64,000 nucleotides of DNA from Accumulibacter sp. (GCF_023806625.1 NZ_JAMTDX010000062.1:51722-115721), one strand, 5' to 3'; counted from the first letter of the stretch, positions 46,450 to 55,459 are shown. Numbers and translations: made by a program. The notes: generated from the sequence alone by a model not told the origin.

Positions 46450-46989
46450 CACGCCTTGGCAGGGGCGTGTAGCCGAGTGCGGCCGCCGCCTGGGCGAGTC
46501 CGTCGTCGCCGTGCGCAGCCCAGACGCGCAGCAGGTCGGCGCGGCCGACCGCCGCTGTGCTCGTACTGGCGCTCTGCCGAAAGCCAGTCGAACACCCACC
46601 ACACCGCGCCCGGACTCAGGTCGTTGCGCTGCTCGAGGCGCTGCCGGACCTCTTCGGCGCTGCAGTGGTGTGCACCCATCGCCTGCGCGTCGCCGAGGCG
46701 GCCGAGCGCGTCGAAGCGCCATTGCAGGGCCTGACTCTCGCTGCGCGCATGCACGACCTCGGCGACGAACAGCCGGCCGAGCGCCTCGGCGGCCGCGCGG
46801 GCGAGCTGGCTCTTCCCCGATCCGGGTTCGCCGCGGACGAGCAGCGGCCGCTGCGCGGCGAGCGCCGAGCGCCGAGCGCACCGCCCACGCCGATTCGTCG
46901 TCGAAGCGGTGCACGGACTCGGGCCACGAGCCTCGTTGCGGCAGCGGGATTTCGGTCAGCGGAAGGTCGGGGATCGGGGTCAGGCTCAT
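46450..46989 (-). pseudogene. Decayed MoxR AAA+ ATPase gene of the TIR cassette
   Basis: ATG 46989 overlaps the TGA of the TIR gene (ATGA), as between the intact protease and MoxR genes at 51484. The first frame (PLTEIPLPQRGSWPESVHRF) matches the intact MoxR start DLPAIGSWPASRHRF, then a frameshift near 46870 moves the Walker A region (GEPGSGKSQLA) to another frame. The tail ends near VWWVFDWLSAERQYEHS, where the intact protein goes on to Walker B, so about half is missing. It joins directly onto remnants of the vWA-FGE gene. Confidence 0.8.
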
Positions 46990-48377
46990 CGCTTCTTGGC
47001 CAGCACTTCGGGAATCGTCAGGAACTCGCGCATCAGGCTCATGAAATAGTACTCGTCGCTGACCAGTAGCGCAGGTGTGCCGGCGTCGTCGTGGAAGACG
47101 ATCACCGCGAGATCGGGCAACTCGGCGACCAGGCGGGTTATCAGCCCGGGGCTGGCGAGCGCCGTGCTCTCGCCTCCAGGCAGCGCGATGTAATGGTGAA
47201 AGGTCTTCTGCTCGCGGCGCACGCGCAGCGTCGCGCCAAGGATGCGCCGGTCGGCCGCCGAGAGTTGCGCGCGCGATTCCTCGGGGAAGACGCATCGCCA
47301 CACTTCGAGCAGCAGATTCTCGAAAGCGGCGTCCTCGTCCCAGCCGCTTTCGCCCACCGGCACGCCGATCGCTCCCTCGCCGACGACCCCGCTCTTGTCG
47401 ATGCGCAGGCGGGGCGCCATCTCGCGCGAGCGCGAACTGACGATCTCGACGCCGAGCGGCGTGCTGACGCAGATCTCGAACGCCAGCCTGCCGGCGGCCA
47501 GCGCCTTGCGCGCGCCGCCGGCGAGCGACCGACTGTCGACGGCGAGCAGCGTCAGCCAGGCGAGCAGCGACTTGGCGGAGTTCCAGATGTCGGTGAAGCC
47601 GCCGGAGGAAGCGGCCGCAAGCGCAGCGAGACAGGCGCGCGTCGCCGGAAAGAGCACCTCGCCGATCGCCTGCTCGGGCGGCAGCGCACAGAGCGCCGCG
47701 GCGAGATCGCCGGCCGGCGTTCCTCCGGACGCCGGCAGACGGCTGCCCAGCGCGCCGCCGAGGCGAGCATCCCGCGCCAGAATCTCGCGTACTTCGCCGG
47801 CGATCGTCTGGCGAAACTCGTCCGGCGCGATGCGCTCGAGCAGCGCCGCAAAGTCACTGCCGAGATGGACGTCTTCGGTCAGCGCGTTCATGTCGGCGAG
47901 GATGCTCGTCAGCTGGTCCATCAGCCGGTGGAAGTCGGCGTAGTCTTCGAGGCTCCTGCGCAGTTCGAGCGTGTGCTTCGGGTCTCTGAGCCCATTGAGC
48001 GCCTGCTCGAGCTTCTCCTCTTCGGCGATCCAGTGCTTGATGAAGGCGATCCGGTCGCCCGGCTTGTGCAGGTGCGTTCCGGCGAGGACGACCGGATGGA
48101 CGCGCGCGCGGAAGTCGCGGAAATGTCGGTGCCTGTAGATGCCGCGCAACTCGTACATGCACGAATCGGAGCGGAAGTAGCTGTTGCTGAGCACGAGCAC
48201 GATGTGCTCGGCGGCGCTCAGCTCATCCATGAACTTGCGGATCGAGTCGCCGTAGCCAATCCTCCCCGTGTCGCGCACGAGTTCGATGCCGCGCTTGGCA
48301 CACGCCTCGGCGAGCTTGTCGACGAGCCGGTTCTGTCGTTCCTCGTTCCACGCATACGAAACGTAGACGCTGACCAT
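46986..48377 (-). CDS. TIR-domain effector fused to VMAP-like C-terminus
   Basis: A 463-residue protein. The TIR domain covers about residues 1-150: MVSVYVSYAWNEERQNRLVD, SAAEHIVLVLSNSYFRSDSC and the likely catalytic glutamate in CMYELRGIYRHRH. Bacterial TIR domains usually cleave NAD+ in defence. A linker and a second module of about 250 residues follow, ending YYFMSLMREFLTIPEVL, which resembles the end of the protease-VMAP protein at 50060 (LLLARICEFLTLL). This suggests a VMAP-type C-terminus that would contact a MoxR partner. The frame is intact, although its own MoxR and vWA-FGE partners are decayed. Confidence 0.75.
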   Translation of the reverse strand: MVSVYVSYAWNEERQNRLVDKLAEACAKRGIELVRDTGRIGYGDSIRKFMDELSAAEHIVLVLSNSYFRSDSCMYELRGIYRHRHFRDFRARVHPVVLAGTHLHKPGDRIAFIKHWIAEEEKLEQALNGLRDPKHTLELRRSLEDYADFHRLMDQLTSILADMNALTEDVHLGSDFAALLERIAPDEFRQTIAGEVREILARDARLGGALGSRLPASGGTPAGDLAAALCALPPEQAIGEVLFPATRACLAALAAASSGGFTDIWNSAKSLLAWLTLLAVDSRSLAGGARKALAAGRLAFEICVSTPLGVEIVSSRSREMAPRLRIDKSGVVGEGAIGVPVGESGWDEDAAFENLLLEVWRCVFPEESRAQLSAADRRILGATLRVRREQKTFHHYIALPGGESTALASPGLITRLVAELPDLAVIVFHDDAGTPALLVSDEYYFMSLMREFLTIPEVLAKKR

Positions 48378-48704
48378 TGCCGCCTTCCCGCCAGGACTCG
48401 AACGACCGGCCGCCGGATTCGACGACCGCGCCCCTGTTCGCCGGAACCTCGTGCGCTGCGCCGATCACGACCCGGCAGCCGTGCAGTATCGACACTCGCC
48501 CACCGTGCGTCAAACATCAGTTCGCTGATCTCGCGCGCAGCAGTCCAGGCGCTCCGGAATGTTGCAGAGGACGCGTGGAAACACTGGATTTGGGGTCTGA
48601 CCGCGTTTTCTCCTGCTTCGCGGCCGCCGACGACTTGGGCGCTGACCCGGTTTTTTATTCTTCGCTGCCGCCGCCGACTGGTCGTGGATTGGCGCTGGCC
48701 GTCG
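48378..48704. other. Gap with degenerate palindrome-derived repeat
   Basis: No gene was recognised between the TIR and Uma2 genes. At 48585-48656 two T-rich repeats occur (TTTGGGGTCTGACCGCGTTTT and, 40 bases on, GCGCTGACCCGGTTTTTTA), resembling half-arms of the 65-bp palindrome at 41448. Confidence 0.5.
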
Positions 48705-49298
48705 TCATTCGCCGGCGCCCGTTTCGATCCACAGGGCGCCGAGCTCGAGCGTGACTTCGCCGAACGGCTCGACGCTGACCAGATCGTTCTCCTGCAACAG
48801 TCCGATCACCGTCCAGCTCCCGTCGCGCAGCGCGAAGGCTTCGAGCGTCCTCGCGAGCGGGTCCACCAGCCAGAGATGCGGGACGCCGTAGCGCGCGTAC
48901 ACCGGCATCTTGAGCCCCCGGTCCTGGCGCGCCGTCGATGGCGAAACGATCTCGCAGACCCAGTCCGGAACCACTTCGAAGCGCTGATCCACGGGAGGAC
49001 GCGGCATCCGGGAGCGGCGCCAGCCGGCGAGATCGGGAACCAGAACTTCGCGATCGCGCACGAAGTGCAGCTCGGGCTCGTCGAGGATCCACCAGCCGCC
49101 CGGCCCGCCGCGTCCGCGCTGGTACGCCGAACCGAGGTCCATTCCCAGCACCGAGCCTGCGACGGCGTGGGGCGAAGCCGGACGCGGCTGAGTGTACAGT
49201 CGGCCGCCAATGATTTCGCCGGTCAGGTCTTGCGGCAAGGCTTCGAGTTGCGCGTAGAGCGCCTCCATACTCGCGGTGGCTTCGCTGGTGGAGTGCAT
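48705..49298 (-). CDS. Uma2 family (DUF820) PD-(D/E)XK-like protein
   Basis: A 197-residue protein of the Uma2 family, which has a restriction-endonuclease-like fold. LTGEIIGGRLYTQPRPASPH, ELHFVRDREVLVPDLAGWRR and VVPDWVCEIVSPSTARQDRG carry the D...ExV acidic triad pattern; LKMPVYARYGVPHLWLVDP follows. Members are abundant in multicellular or complex bacteria, and their targets are largely unknown. ATG 49298 starts the conserved part; the longer frame is repeat-rich. It faces away from the trypsin operon. Confidence 0.85.
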   Translation of the reverse strand: MHSTSEATASMEALYAQLEALPQDLTGEIIGGRLYTQPRPASPHAVAGSVLGMDLGSAYQRGRGGPGGWWILDEPELHFVRDREVLVPDLAGWRRSRMPRPPVDQRFEVVPDWVCEIVSPSTARQDRGLKMPVYARYGVPHLWLVDPLARTLEAFALRDGSWTVIGLLQENDLVSVEPFGEVTLELGALWIETGAGE

Positions 49299-49686
49299 CG
49301 TTGGCTCGTTTGATGGGCGCTGACGAATGCCTGGTGTGCCAATTTGTGCTTCTTGGGGTCTGCCCCCTTTTTTGGCCGACCCCGTTTTTTTCGCCGGCAG
49401 CGGGCAACCCGGTTCGCCGGTCGCCGTGCGTCCGCGCACGAAACCGCGGCCGCAGGAATGATAGCGCTGGCGGCCGGCGGGTGGCAATTCTCCCCTTCGC
49501 GCGTCTTCCCCGTCGCCGATTCGCCAGGCCGCCTGGCTCAGCGAGCTGCTGCCGCCGGTCATCGCCGGGTCGCACCGACGGCCACGCTGCGAAGTCCGGA
49601 CGAGTCGGCGCGAGGGCGAGTGCACGGACCTGCGTTTGGCCGTACACTTCGCTCTTGTTTACCATCCTGTCGATGAGGAGAAGACG
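49299..49686. other. Gap with second degenerate repeat upstream of the conflict operon
   Basis: About 390 bases without a recognised gene before the Trypco1-like gene. At 49349-49385 a T-rich repeat pair (TTGGGGTCTGCCCCCTTTTTT, then GACCCCGTTTTTTTC) again resembles arms of the palindrome at 41448. A promoter for the operon should lie here; none with a clear consensus was identified. Confidence 0.5.
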
Positions 49687-50052
49687 ATGCCAGTCAGCCT
49701 GCAGCAGATCGAAATCGACGGCCAGCCGATCTGGGTCGAGGTCGCCGAAGTCAATGTCGTGCCGGTGCGCGGAGGCGCCGCGAGAGACGAGCGCTTTGCG
49801 CCGACTACGGCGACGAGCGCCGTTACCGACGAGCTCGCCCGCGTCGACCTGAGCGCAACTCTCGCGGCGGTCGTCGGGCCGGTGCGCGCCGCGCTCGATC
49901 GCTTCACTCCCGACGAGGTCACCCTCGAACTGGCGCTCGGCTTAAAGGCCGAGGTTGGCGTCTTCGTCGCCAAGGGCGAGGCGAACGCGCAGGTCAGGAT
50001 CAGCGCCAAGTGGAAACCGGCGCCGGCGGCGCCCACCAGCGGCCGCGACTGA
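49687..50052 (+). CDS. Trypco1-like (trypsin-co-occurring) protein
   Basis: A 121-residue protein with a beta-rich fold: LQQIEIDGQPIWVEVAEVNV, then a variable linker, a helical segment LSATLAAVVGPVRAALDRFT and the strand-like DEVTLELALGLKAEVGVFVA. This order matches the trypsin-co-occurring domain 1 (CU044_2847 type) that accompanies trypsin-like proteases in conflict operons. ATG 49687 follows GAGGAG. Seven bases separate it from the protease gene. It is the first gene of the operon. Confidence 0.8.
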   Translation: MPVSLQQIEIDGQPIWVEVAEVNVVPVRGGAARDERFAPTTATSAVTDELARVDLSATLAAVVGPVRAALDRFTPDEVTLELALGLKAEVGVFVAKGEANAQVRISAKWKPAPAAPTSGRD

Positions 50053-50059
50053 GCGCGCG

Positions 50060-51487
50060 ATGGTCAGGGATGCGCTCGTCTCGCTCTGGCGCTCGAAGGA
50101 TTCGACGGCGCTGGCCGACTTCGTGGCCAGCGGCTTCTTCGTCGCGCCGGCGACGGTCCTGACCGCCAGGCACGTCCTCGACGGCGGTGCGCTGCTGTGG
50201 GTGCGCGCGGCTGCTGACGCGACGACGGCGTATCCGGTCCTTGCGCCACTCTGCCACTCCGACCTCGATGTCGCGCTGCTGCGCATCGAGGCGGTGCCAA
50301 GCGGCTCGCGCTGGCTGGAGGCGAACAGCGCAGCGCAAGCCCCAGGCGATCTGTCGCTGAACGGTTTCTTCGAAGGCGGGTACGAAAACCCGCAGAAAGT
50401 CACCGCACTCCAGTTCGATCCCCAGGCCCGTCACTGGCTGATCGAGCCCAAGCAGCCGCCGGGGCACAGCGGCAGCGCGATCTGCTCCGGCGACCGCGTC
50501 TGGGGAATCGCCGTGCGCCACTACTCCGACCCCAACGTCCATCGCGGCTGCGTGCTCGGAATCCATCAGTTCGCCGACTGGCTGCGCGAGCAGTTGCCTG
50601 CACGCCCCGACCTTCTGCGGCGTCCGCCGCCGACTTGGGACGAGTGGCTCGCACGCTGGCGGGAGGTCATGACGAAGGCTTTCCGGAAGCCGGCCTTCGA
50701 AAAATTCGACGCCGTCGTCCGGCGTGACGGCGGCGGGCTGCCCGAGGCGCTCAACGACGCGCTCACCGGCGCGCAGCCCGAGCGTGCAGGTGACGCCTGC
50801 GTCGACGCGCTGATCGACCTCGTCGAGCACTGTGGCGAGGCCTTGCGCGACGACGAGCTGCTGCCCGCGGCGCACGAGCGTGGCTCGGCACGCGAAGCCT
50901 TCCTCGTGGCGATGGGCGCCGCCGCTCGACTGTGTCTCGACCCGGGGCACTTGCAGGCGCTGGGCATCGACCCGGCCGGCGAACTCGCGTCGGTCCTCGA
51001 CGTCGAGGCCAGCCGGGTCGCCGGTGCGGGAATCGCCGTGCGTCCGGCACCGCAGCATGCCTGGAAAATCGGAGACGATCGCGGCATACCGGTCGTGCGC
51101 GACCAATTCGCGCACGAACTGCCGCTCGAACTCGGCGCCGGCGAGAACCGCAAGCGCAAGTTGGCCAAGGCCGCGTTTCTCAGCGTCTCCCATCTCGACC
51201 AAGCGCCCGAGAAGATCGACGACGCGCTGCAGGGGACGATCCGTGGTCGAGCGAAGATCCTCGCGCGCAAGGGCCAGGCGCGGCTGCTCGTCCTCGGCCA
51301 GCGCCTGCCCGAGGAAGAACGGCGCGAGCTGCAGGAATGGGTGGCCAGCCAACTCGGCGTCAATCTGCTGACCCTGACGCCACCGGCCGCCGGCAAGGGG
51401 CTGTTCGTCTGCGACGAGGATCTGTTGCTCGCGCGGATCTGCGAATTCCTGACCCTGCTCTCCAACCCCGAATGGAACGTGAAATGA
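50060..51487 (+). CDS. Trypsin-like protease fused to VMAP-like module
   Basis: A 475-residue cytoplasmic protein (no signal peptide). The protease domain (about 1-185) has an apparently complete triad: His in VLTARHVLDGG, Asp in HSDLDVALLRI, Ser in PPGHSGSAICSG. The C-terminal half (WDEWLARWREVMTKAFRKPA to LLLARICEFLTLLSNP) resembles the VMAP partner of MoxR/vWA ternary systems. Known family: such systems hold an effector under control of MoxR ATPase and a vWA protein. Its stop overlaps the MoxR start (ATGA). Target of proteolysis is unknown. Confidence 0.8.
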   Translation: MVRDALVSLWRSKDSTALADFVASGFFVAPATVLTARHVLDGGALLWVRAAADATTAYPVLAPLCHSDLDVALLRIEAVPSGSRWLEANSAAQAPGDLSLNGFFEGGYENPQKVTALQFDPQARHWLIEPKQPPGHSGSAICSGDRVWGIAVRHYSDPNVHRGCVLGIHQFADWLREQLPARPDLLRRPPPTWDEWLARWREVMTKAFRKPAFEKFDAVVRRDGGGLPEALNDALTGAQPERAGDACVDALIDLVEHCGEALRDDELLPAAHERGSAREAFLVAMGAAARLCLDPGHLQALGIDPAGELASVLDVEASRVAGAGIAVRPAPQHAWKIGDDRGIPVVRDQFAHELPLELGAGENRKRKLAKAAFLSVSHLDQAPEKIDDALQGTIRGRAKILARKGQARLLVLGQRLPEEERRELQEWVASQLGVNLLTLTPPAAGKGLFVCDEDLLLARICEFLTLLSNPEWNVK

Positions 51488-52467
51488 ACACGACGCTTCC
51501 CGCCTACGACCAGAGCGAAATCGACCTGCCGGCGATCGGCTCGTGGCCGGCGAGCCGGCACCGCTTCAACGCGCAGCAGACCGGCGCGTTGCGCGCTGCC
51601 GAAGCCGCGGGCCGGCCGCTGCTCGTGCGCGGCGACCCGGGAACCGGCAAGAGCCAGCTCGCCCATGCCGCGGCGGTGGCCAGCGGCCGGCTGTTCCTTT
51701 CGGTCGTCGTCGACTCGCGCAGCGAGGCGAGCGACCTGCTCTGGCGCTTCGACGCCGTCGCCCGGCTCGCCGACGCGCAGCTCGCGGCGCTTCCGGGCGG
51801 CTGGGCACCGCGCGACCTCAGACCGGCGCGCTACGTCGAACCCGGCGTACTCTGGTGGGCGTTCAACTGGGAGGGGGCGGCAGAGCAACTCGCACACTGC
51901 CGTACCAGCGGCGTCGCTCCGGCCGATCCTGAAGAAGCTCCCGCCGACTGGAAGCCTGAGCGCGGCACGGTCGTGCTGATCGACGAGATCGACAAGGCCG
52001 AAGCCGATCTGCCGAACGGGCTGCTCGAAGCGCTCGGCAACGGCCGCTTCGGCGTGCCGCCGCTCGGTCGCGTCGTCTCGAGGCCGAAGAACGTTCCGGC
52101 GCCGCTGGTGATCGTCACCTCGAACGAGGAACGCGAGCTGCCGCCGGCGTTCGTGCGCCGCTGTCTGGTGCTGACGCTGGCGCTGCCGAAGGCGCCGGCC
52201 GAACTCGCCGAATACCTCGTCGACCTCGGTCGGCTGCATTTCTCGGCGCTGTACGCCCGCCACCCTGGCGTCCTCGCCACCGCCGCCGAACAGCTCATCG
52301 GCGATCGCCGCAGCGCTGCCGAAGCCGGTGCGTACACGCCGGGCCTCGCCGAGTATCTCGACCTGCTGCGCGTGCTCGAGCGGATCACCTTCGAGGGCGG
52401 CGGCGACCCGTCGGCCCATCTGCAGGCGCTGCGCGCCTTCTTCTTCGACAAGCAACCGCCAGAATGA
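51484..52467 (+). CDS. MoxR-type AAA+ ATPase
   Basis: A 327-residue ATPase. Walker A is VRGDPGTGKSQLAHAA near residue 50, Walker B LIDEIDKAEADLPNGLLEAL near 165, sensor 1 VIVTSNEERELPPAFVRRC with arginine finger candidates. The GVLWWAFNWEGAAEQL segment is shared with the broken MoxR copy. In MoxR-vWA-VMAP systems the ATPase is thought to license or release the effector after the sensor binds its ligand. Both ends overlap neighbours by ATGA, giving strict cotranslation. Confidence 0.9.
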   Translation: MNTTLPAYDQSEIDLPAIGSWPASRHRFNAQQTGALRAAEAAGRPLLVRGDPGTGKSQLAHAAAVASGRLFLSVVVDSRSEASDLLWRFDAVARLADAQLAALPGGWAPRDLRPARYVEPGVLWWAFNWEGAAEQLAHCRTSGVAPADPEEAPADWKPERGTVVLIDEIDKAEADLPNGLLEALGNGRFGVPPLGRVVSRPKNVPAPLVIVTSNEERELPPAFVRRCLVLTLALPKAPAELAEYLVDLGRLHFSALYARHPGVLATAAEQLIGDRRSAAEAGAYTPGLAEYLDLLRVLERITFEGGGDPSAHLQALRAFFFDKQPPE

Positions 52468-55394
52468 AGGCTGTGCGCCGTGCCCGCACGCGCCCCGGCG
52501 TGCTGCCGCCGCGGGCCAGCGCGGTCAGTCGTGCCGACCTCGCCTGGCTGCTCTACGTGCTGCCAGCCGGAGAAGCGCAGGGCTGTGCGGCGCTGCTCGG
52601 CTTCGCGCGCGAGGAAGAAGTGGTCGTGCAGCCAACATCGCCAGTGCCAACGGCGCCGCGCCCGCTGCAGCCACGCGAAGAGCAGGCAGCCCGTCGGCCG
52701 TTGCGCGCCGTTCACTTCGCGGTCATCGAACTGCAGCGGGTGCCCGCCGAAGGTGCAGAAGACGCGAGTCGCGCCGACGAATCCACCAAAGAACAGGCCG
52801 ATGACGTTTTCGCGACGCTGCAGCCCGAGCCGGGCGCCGTCGTCCCGGCTGCGTTGGCACTCAGCCCGCCGGCGCGGCTGGCCAGCTTCCTGCGCCGCAC
52901 GCTGCGTACCCCGGGCCGCGGGCGTGAAGTCGACGTCGATCGACTGCTCGCGCGTCTCGCTCGCGTCTCGCTGCCGCGGCGGTTGCCATTGCGCCGCTGG
53001 CTGCACTGGAGCGACGAAGCCGCGCTGATCGTCGACCTTTCACCGGCCGTCTGGCCGCTGCGCGAAGACCTCATCGACCTCGCCTGGCAGGCTGCTCGAG
53101 TTTCCGCCGGTCGGCTGCCGGTCTACGCGCGCCCGCCCGGCTCGGGCTGGTTGTGCCGACGCGCCGGCCGGCGCGGCGAATGGGTACCGGTCGACGAGGC
53201 GGTGCTCTCGAGCGCTCACCACTGGCTGCTCGCCGGTGACCCGGGCCATGCGTCCGCCGATTGCGCTGCTGGTCGCGAGTGGCAGAACCGCTGCCGCCGG
53301 CACCTCGCGACTGGCGGCACGCTGACCGTTCTTTGCGCCGGCTCGCCGTCGGAATGGCTGCGCCGCTTGCCGCGTCGCGGTCGCTGCGTCGGCTGGGATT
53401 ACGGCCGGCCGTTGCGCGCGCGCCGCCCCGGCGCGGCCGCCGCCGGCAGCGGCGCAGAGGCGGGCAGCGAGCGCCTGCTCGCTGCGCTGTCGCTGGCGGT
53501 CGTCGTCGAGCCGCCACTGCTGCGCGCGATCCGCGTCGCGCTCGGGCTGCCGCTGGCCGACGAACTCGCCGCCTGGAACCACGCCGACAGCGAAGCATGC
53601 GTCCTCGGGATGCAACTGCGCCAGGATCGGCTGTCCGCGCACCGGGGTCGGCTTGCCGGCGAGCCGCTGGCCGACCGGCAGCGCGTCGCGGCGCTGATCG
53701 CCGGCCATCATGTCGGCCATTACCGGGCGATCCGTTCCGAAGAGGCGGCGCTCGCCGTCGATCTCGCCGGTGTCGACGCCGACGAGGCCCGGGGCGACTG
53801 GGCGCGCGCGGTGCGCACGCTGCAGCGCGCGCCGCAGAGCGAGGCGGCGTGCGAGCTCGCCGCGTATCTCGGGCGCGCCGGGGGGCGCGCGCACGAGTCT
53901 CTGTGGCAGGCGCTGCCGGCACTTGCCGACGCCTACGTGATTGCCCGGCGCGCCGAGTTGCGCGCCGGTGAGGCGGTTCCCCCGGGGTTGCCCGGGCGCA
54001 GCCTCGAGCGCCTGCTCGCGCTGCCGGAAGAGACCGCCGTGCGTCGCCGCTGGTCGCTGCGTCTCTGCGGCCCGGCGCTCATCGCCGGCGTCGGTGCGCC
54101 ACAGGTGGGCGAGTTCGTTCTCGCCGAAGGCGAAGCCGTGACCGGGGTCGCGGTCGAGGCCGCTCGCGCGGCCAGGTTCTGGCAGTCGCTGCCGGCGAGC
54201 GACGCGGACCGCGTCCGGCTCGCTGCGTTGCGTTCCGGGGGCGGACCCTGGGTCGTGGCCAGCGCCCGCGAGCGGATCGTCGTCGCCGAAGTACCGCGGC
54301 CGTCGTGGGCGCTGGCCTGGGGGCGCGACCGGCAGGGCCTGTTCGCGGTGGCGCCGTCGCTGGCCGGCGAGCCGCTGCGACTGTACTGGTCGGCCGACGG
54401 CGAGGCACCGGCGGTCTGGCCGCCACCTCCCCGCGGATTCCGCTCGTCGGGGCAGGCAGTCGGGCGGGGTGTCCGGGTCGGTGCCGACCTCGAATACGGC
54501 CTCTGGCTCGACGTCGACATCGCCGGAGTCGTCCAGCGCTTCCGCTGGATCGAGCCCGGCGAGTTCTCGATGGGCTCGCCGGCGGACGAAGCGGGGCGCG
54601 ACGATGACGAAGGTCCGCGCCACCGCGTCCGGCTGACGAGCGGTTTCTGGCTCGCCGACACGGCGTGCACGCAGGGGCTTTGGGAGGCGGTAACCGGCAG
54701 CAACCCGAGTGTCTTAAGCGACGATCCGCGGAAGCCGGTCGAGACCGTGAGCTGGGACGACGTGCAAGAGTTCCTGCGCCGCGTCGAGGGTTTGCTGCCC
54801 GGCGTCCGTGCGGAGCTGCCGAGCGAAGCCGAGTGGGAATACGCGTGCCGGGCGGGCAGCGAAACCGCGTACAGCTGGGGCGACGAGCCGACGCCCGAAC
54901 GCGCCAACTACGGCACGGGCGGAACGGTACCGGTGAAGTCGTTCGCGGCGAACGCGTGGGGTCTGTACGAAATGCACGGCAACGTCTGGGAGTGGTGCGC
55001 CGACGGGAAGAGGACGTACGACGAAGCAGTGGTCGACGATCCGCGGGGTCCGGAAGGCGCGGATGCCCTGCGCGTCGAGCGCGGCGGCTCGTGGCTCAGC
55101 GGGGCCGGGTGGCTTCGCTCCGCGTCCCGCTTCCGGGGGCACCGCGTCGAGCGCTACGTCGACCTGGGCTTCCGTCTCTCCCTGAGGTCCACAGCCGCGG
55201 AGCGGGCGCCGGGCACGGAGCGCCTGGCGCAGGGTTCGCCGCCGGCCCCGGAGGGGTCGGCGGAGGCGGCGGCCGCCGCCGGAGGCGAAGGCCGCCGCGC
55301 GTCCGGAGCGGACGAAGGGGGCGAGCCAGGCGGGTTCGGGCGCGGGTCGCAGGCGAGCGCCGGTGCGTTTCGTCGTCCGCGCGCGAAGCGATGA
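52464..55394 (+). CDS. vWA-like protein fused to FGE (C-type-lectin-fold) domain; DGR target 1
   Basis: A 976-residue protein. The N-terminal 330 residues contain a degenerate SAV_2336/vWA-type region (LHWSDEAALIVDLSPAVWPL, PVYARPPG). A middle region of about 350 residues follows. The C-terminal FGE-like domain (about 690-908) has RFRWIEPGEFSMGSPADEAG, LPSEAEWEYACRAGSE and NVWEWCADGK. It lacks the catalytic cysteines of true formylglycine-generating enzyme in the GGSW segment, so it is probably a ligand-binding lectin-like domain. Residues about 868-908 are VR1. A 68-residue Ala/Gly/Arg-rich tail ends the protein. Its ATG overlaps the MoxR stop, and its own stop overlaps an ATG at 55391. Confidence 0.85.
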   Translation: MKAVRRARTRPGVLPPRASAVSRADLAWLLYVLPAGEAQGCAALLGFAREEEVVVQPTSPVPTAPRPLQPREEQAARRPLRAVHFAVIELQRVPAEGAEDASRADESTKEQADDVFATLQPEPGAVVPAALALSPPARLASFLRRTLRTPGRGREVDVDRLLARLARVSLPRRLPLRRWLHWSDEAALIVDLSPAVWPLREDLIDLAWQAARVSAGRLPVYARPPGSGWLCRRAGRRGEWVPVDEAVLSSAHHWLLAGDPGHASADCAAGREWQNRCRRHLATGGTLTVLCAGSPSEWLRRLPRRGRCVGWDYGRPLRARRPGAAAAGSGAEAGSERLLAALSLAVVVEPPLLRAIRVALGLPLADELAAWNHADSEACVLGMQLRQDRLSAHRGRLAGEPLADRQRVAALIAGHHVGHYRAIRSEEAALAVDLAGVDADEARGDWARAVRTLQRAPQSEAACELAAYLGRAGGRAHESLWQALPALADAYVIARRAELRAGEAVPPGLPGRSLERLLALPEETAVRRRWSLRLCGPALIAGVGAPQVGEFVLAEGEAVTGVAVEAARAARFWQSLPASDADRVRLAALRSGGGPWVVASARERIVVAEVPRPSWALAWGRDRQGLFAVAPSLAGEPLRLYWSADGEAPAVWPPPPRGFRSSGQAVGRGVRVGADLEYGLWLDVDIAGVVQRFRWIEPGEFSMGSPADEAGRDDDEGPRHRVRLTSGFWLADTACTQGLWEAVTGSNPSVLSDDPRKPVETVSWDDVQEFLRRVEGLLPGVRAELPSEAEWEYACRAGSETAYSWGDEPTPERANYGTGGTVPVKSFAANAWGLYEMHGNVWEWCADGKRTYDEAVVDDPRGPEGADALRVERGGSWLSGAGWLRSASRFRGHRVERYVDLGFRLSLRSTAAERAPGTERLAQGSPPAPEGSAEAAAAAGGEGRRASGADEGGEPGGFGRGSQASAGAFRRPRAKR
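55065..55186 (+). repeat. DGR variable repeat 1 (VR1)
   Basis: 122 bases aligned without gaps to the TR at 56998-57119. They differ at 17 positions, and in all 17 the template base is A; the changes are 9 to T, 7 to G and 1 to C. The other 99 non-A template positions in the repeat are identical. The last 20 bases (GGCTTCCGTCTCTCCCTGAG) are the shared initiation-of-mutagenic-homing (IMH) core. The next 55 bases are nearly the same as after VR2 but differ from TR. Confidence 0.95.
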
Positions 55395-55459
55395 GCGAAG
55401 CGCGGCAAGTGCTGGCGAAGTCTGCGGATTCCCGGTTCGATCGGGAGAGAGGTCAGTCG

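Noticed and set aside
46116-46800. Plus-strand frames across the broken TIR cassette as genes
   Set aside because: They are antisense to recognisable MoxR and vWA-FGE remnants and have no domain content.
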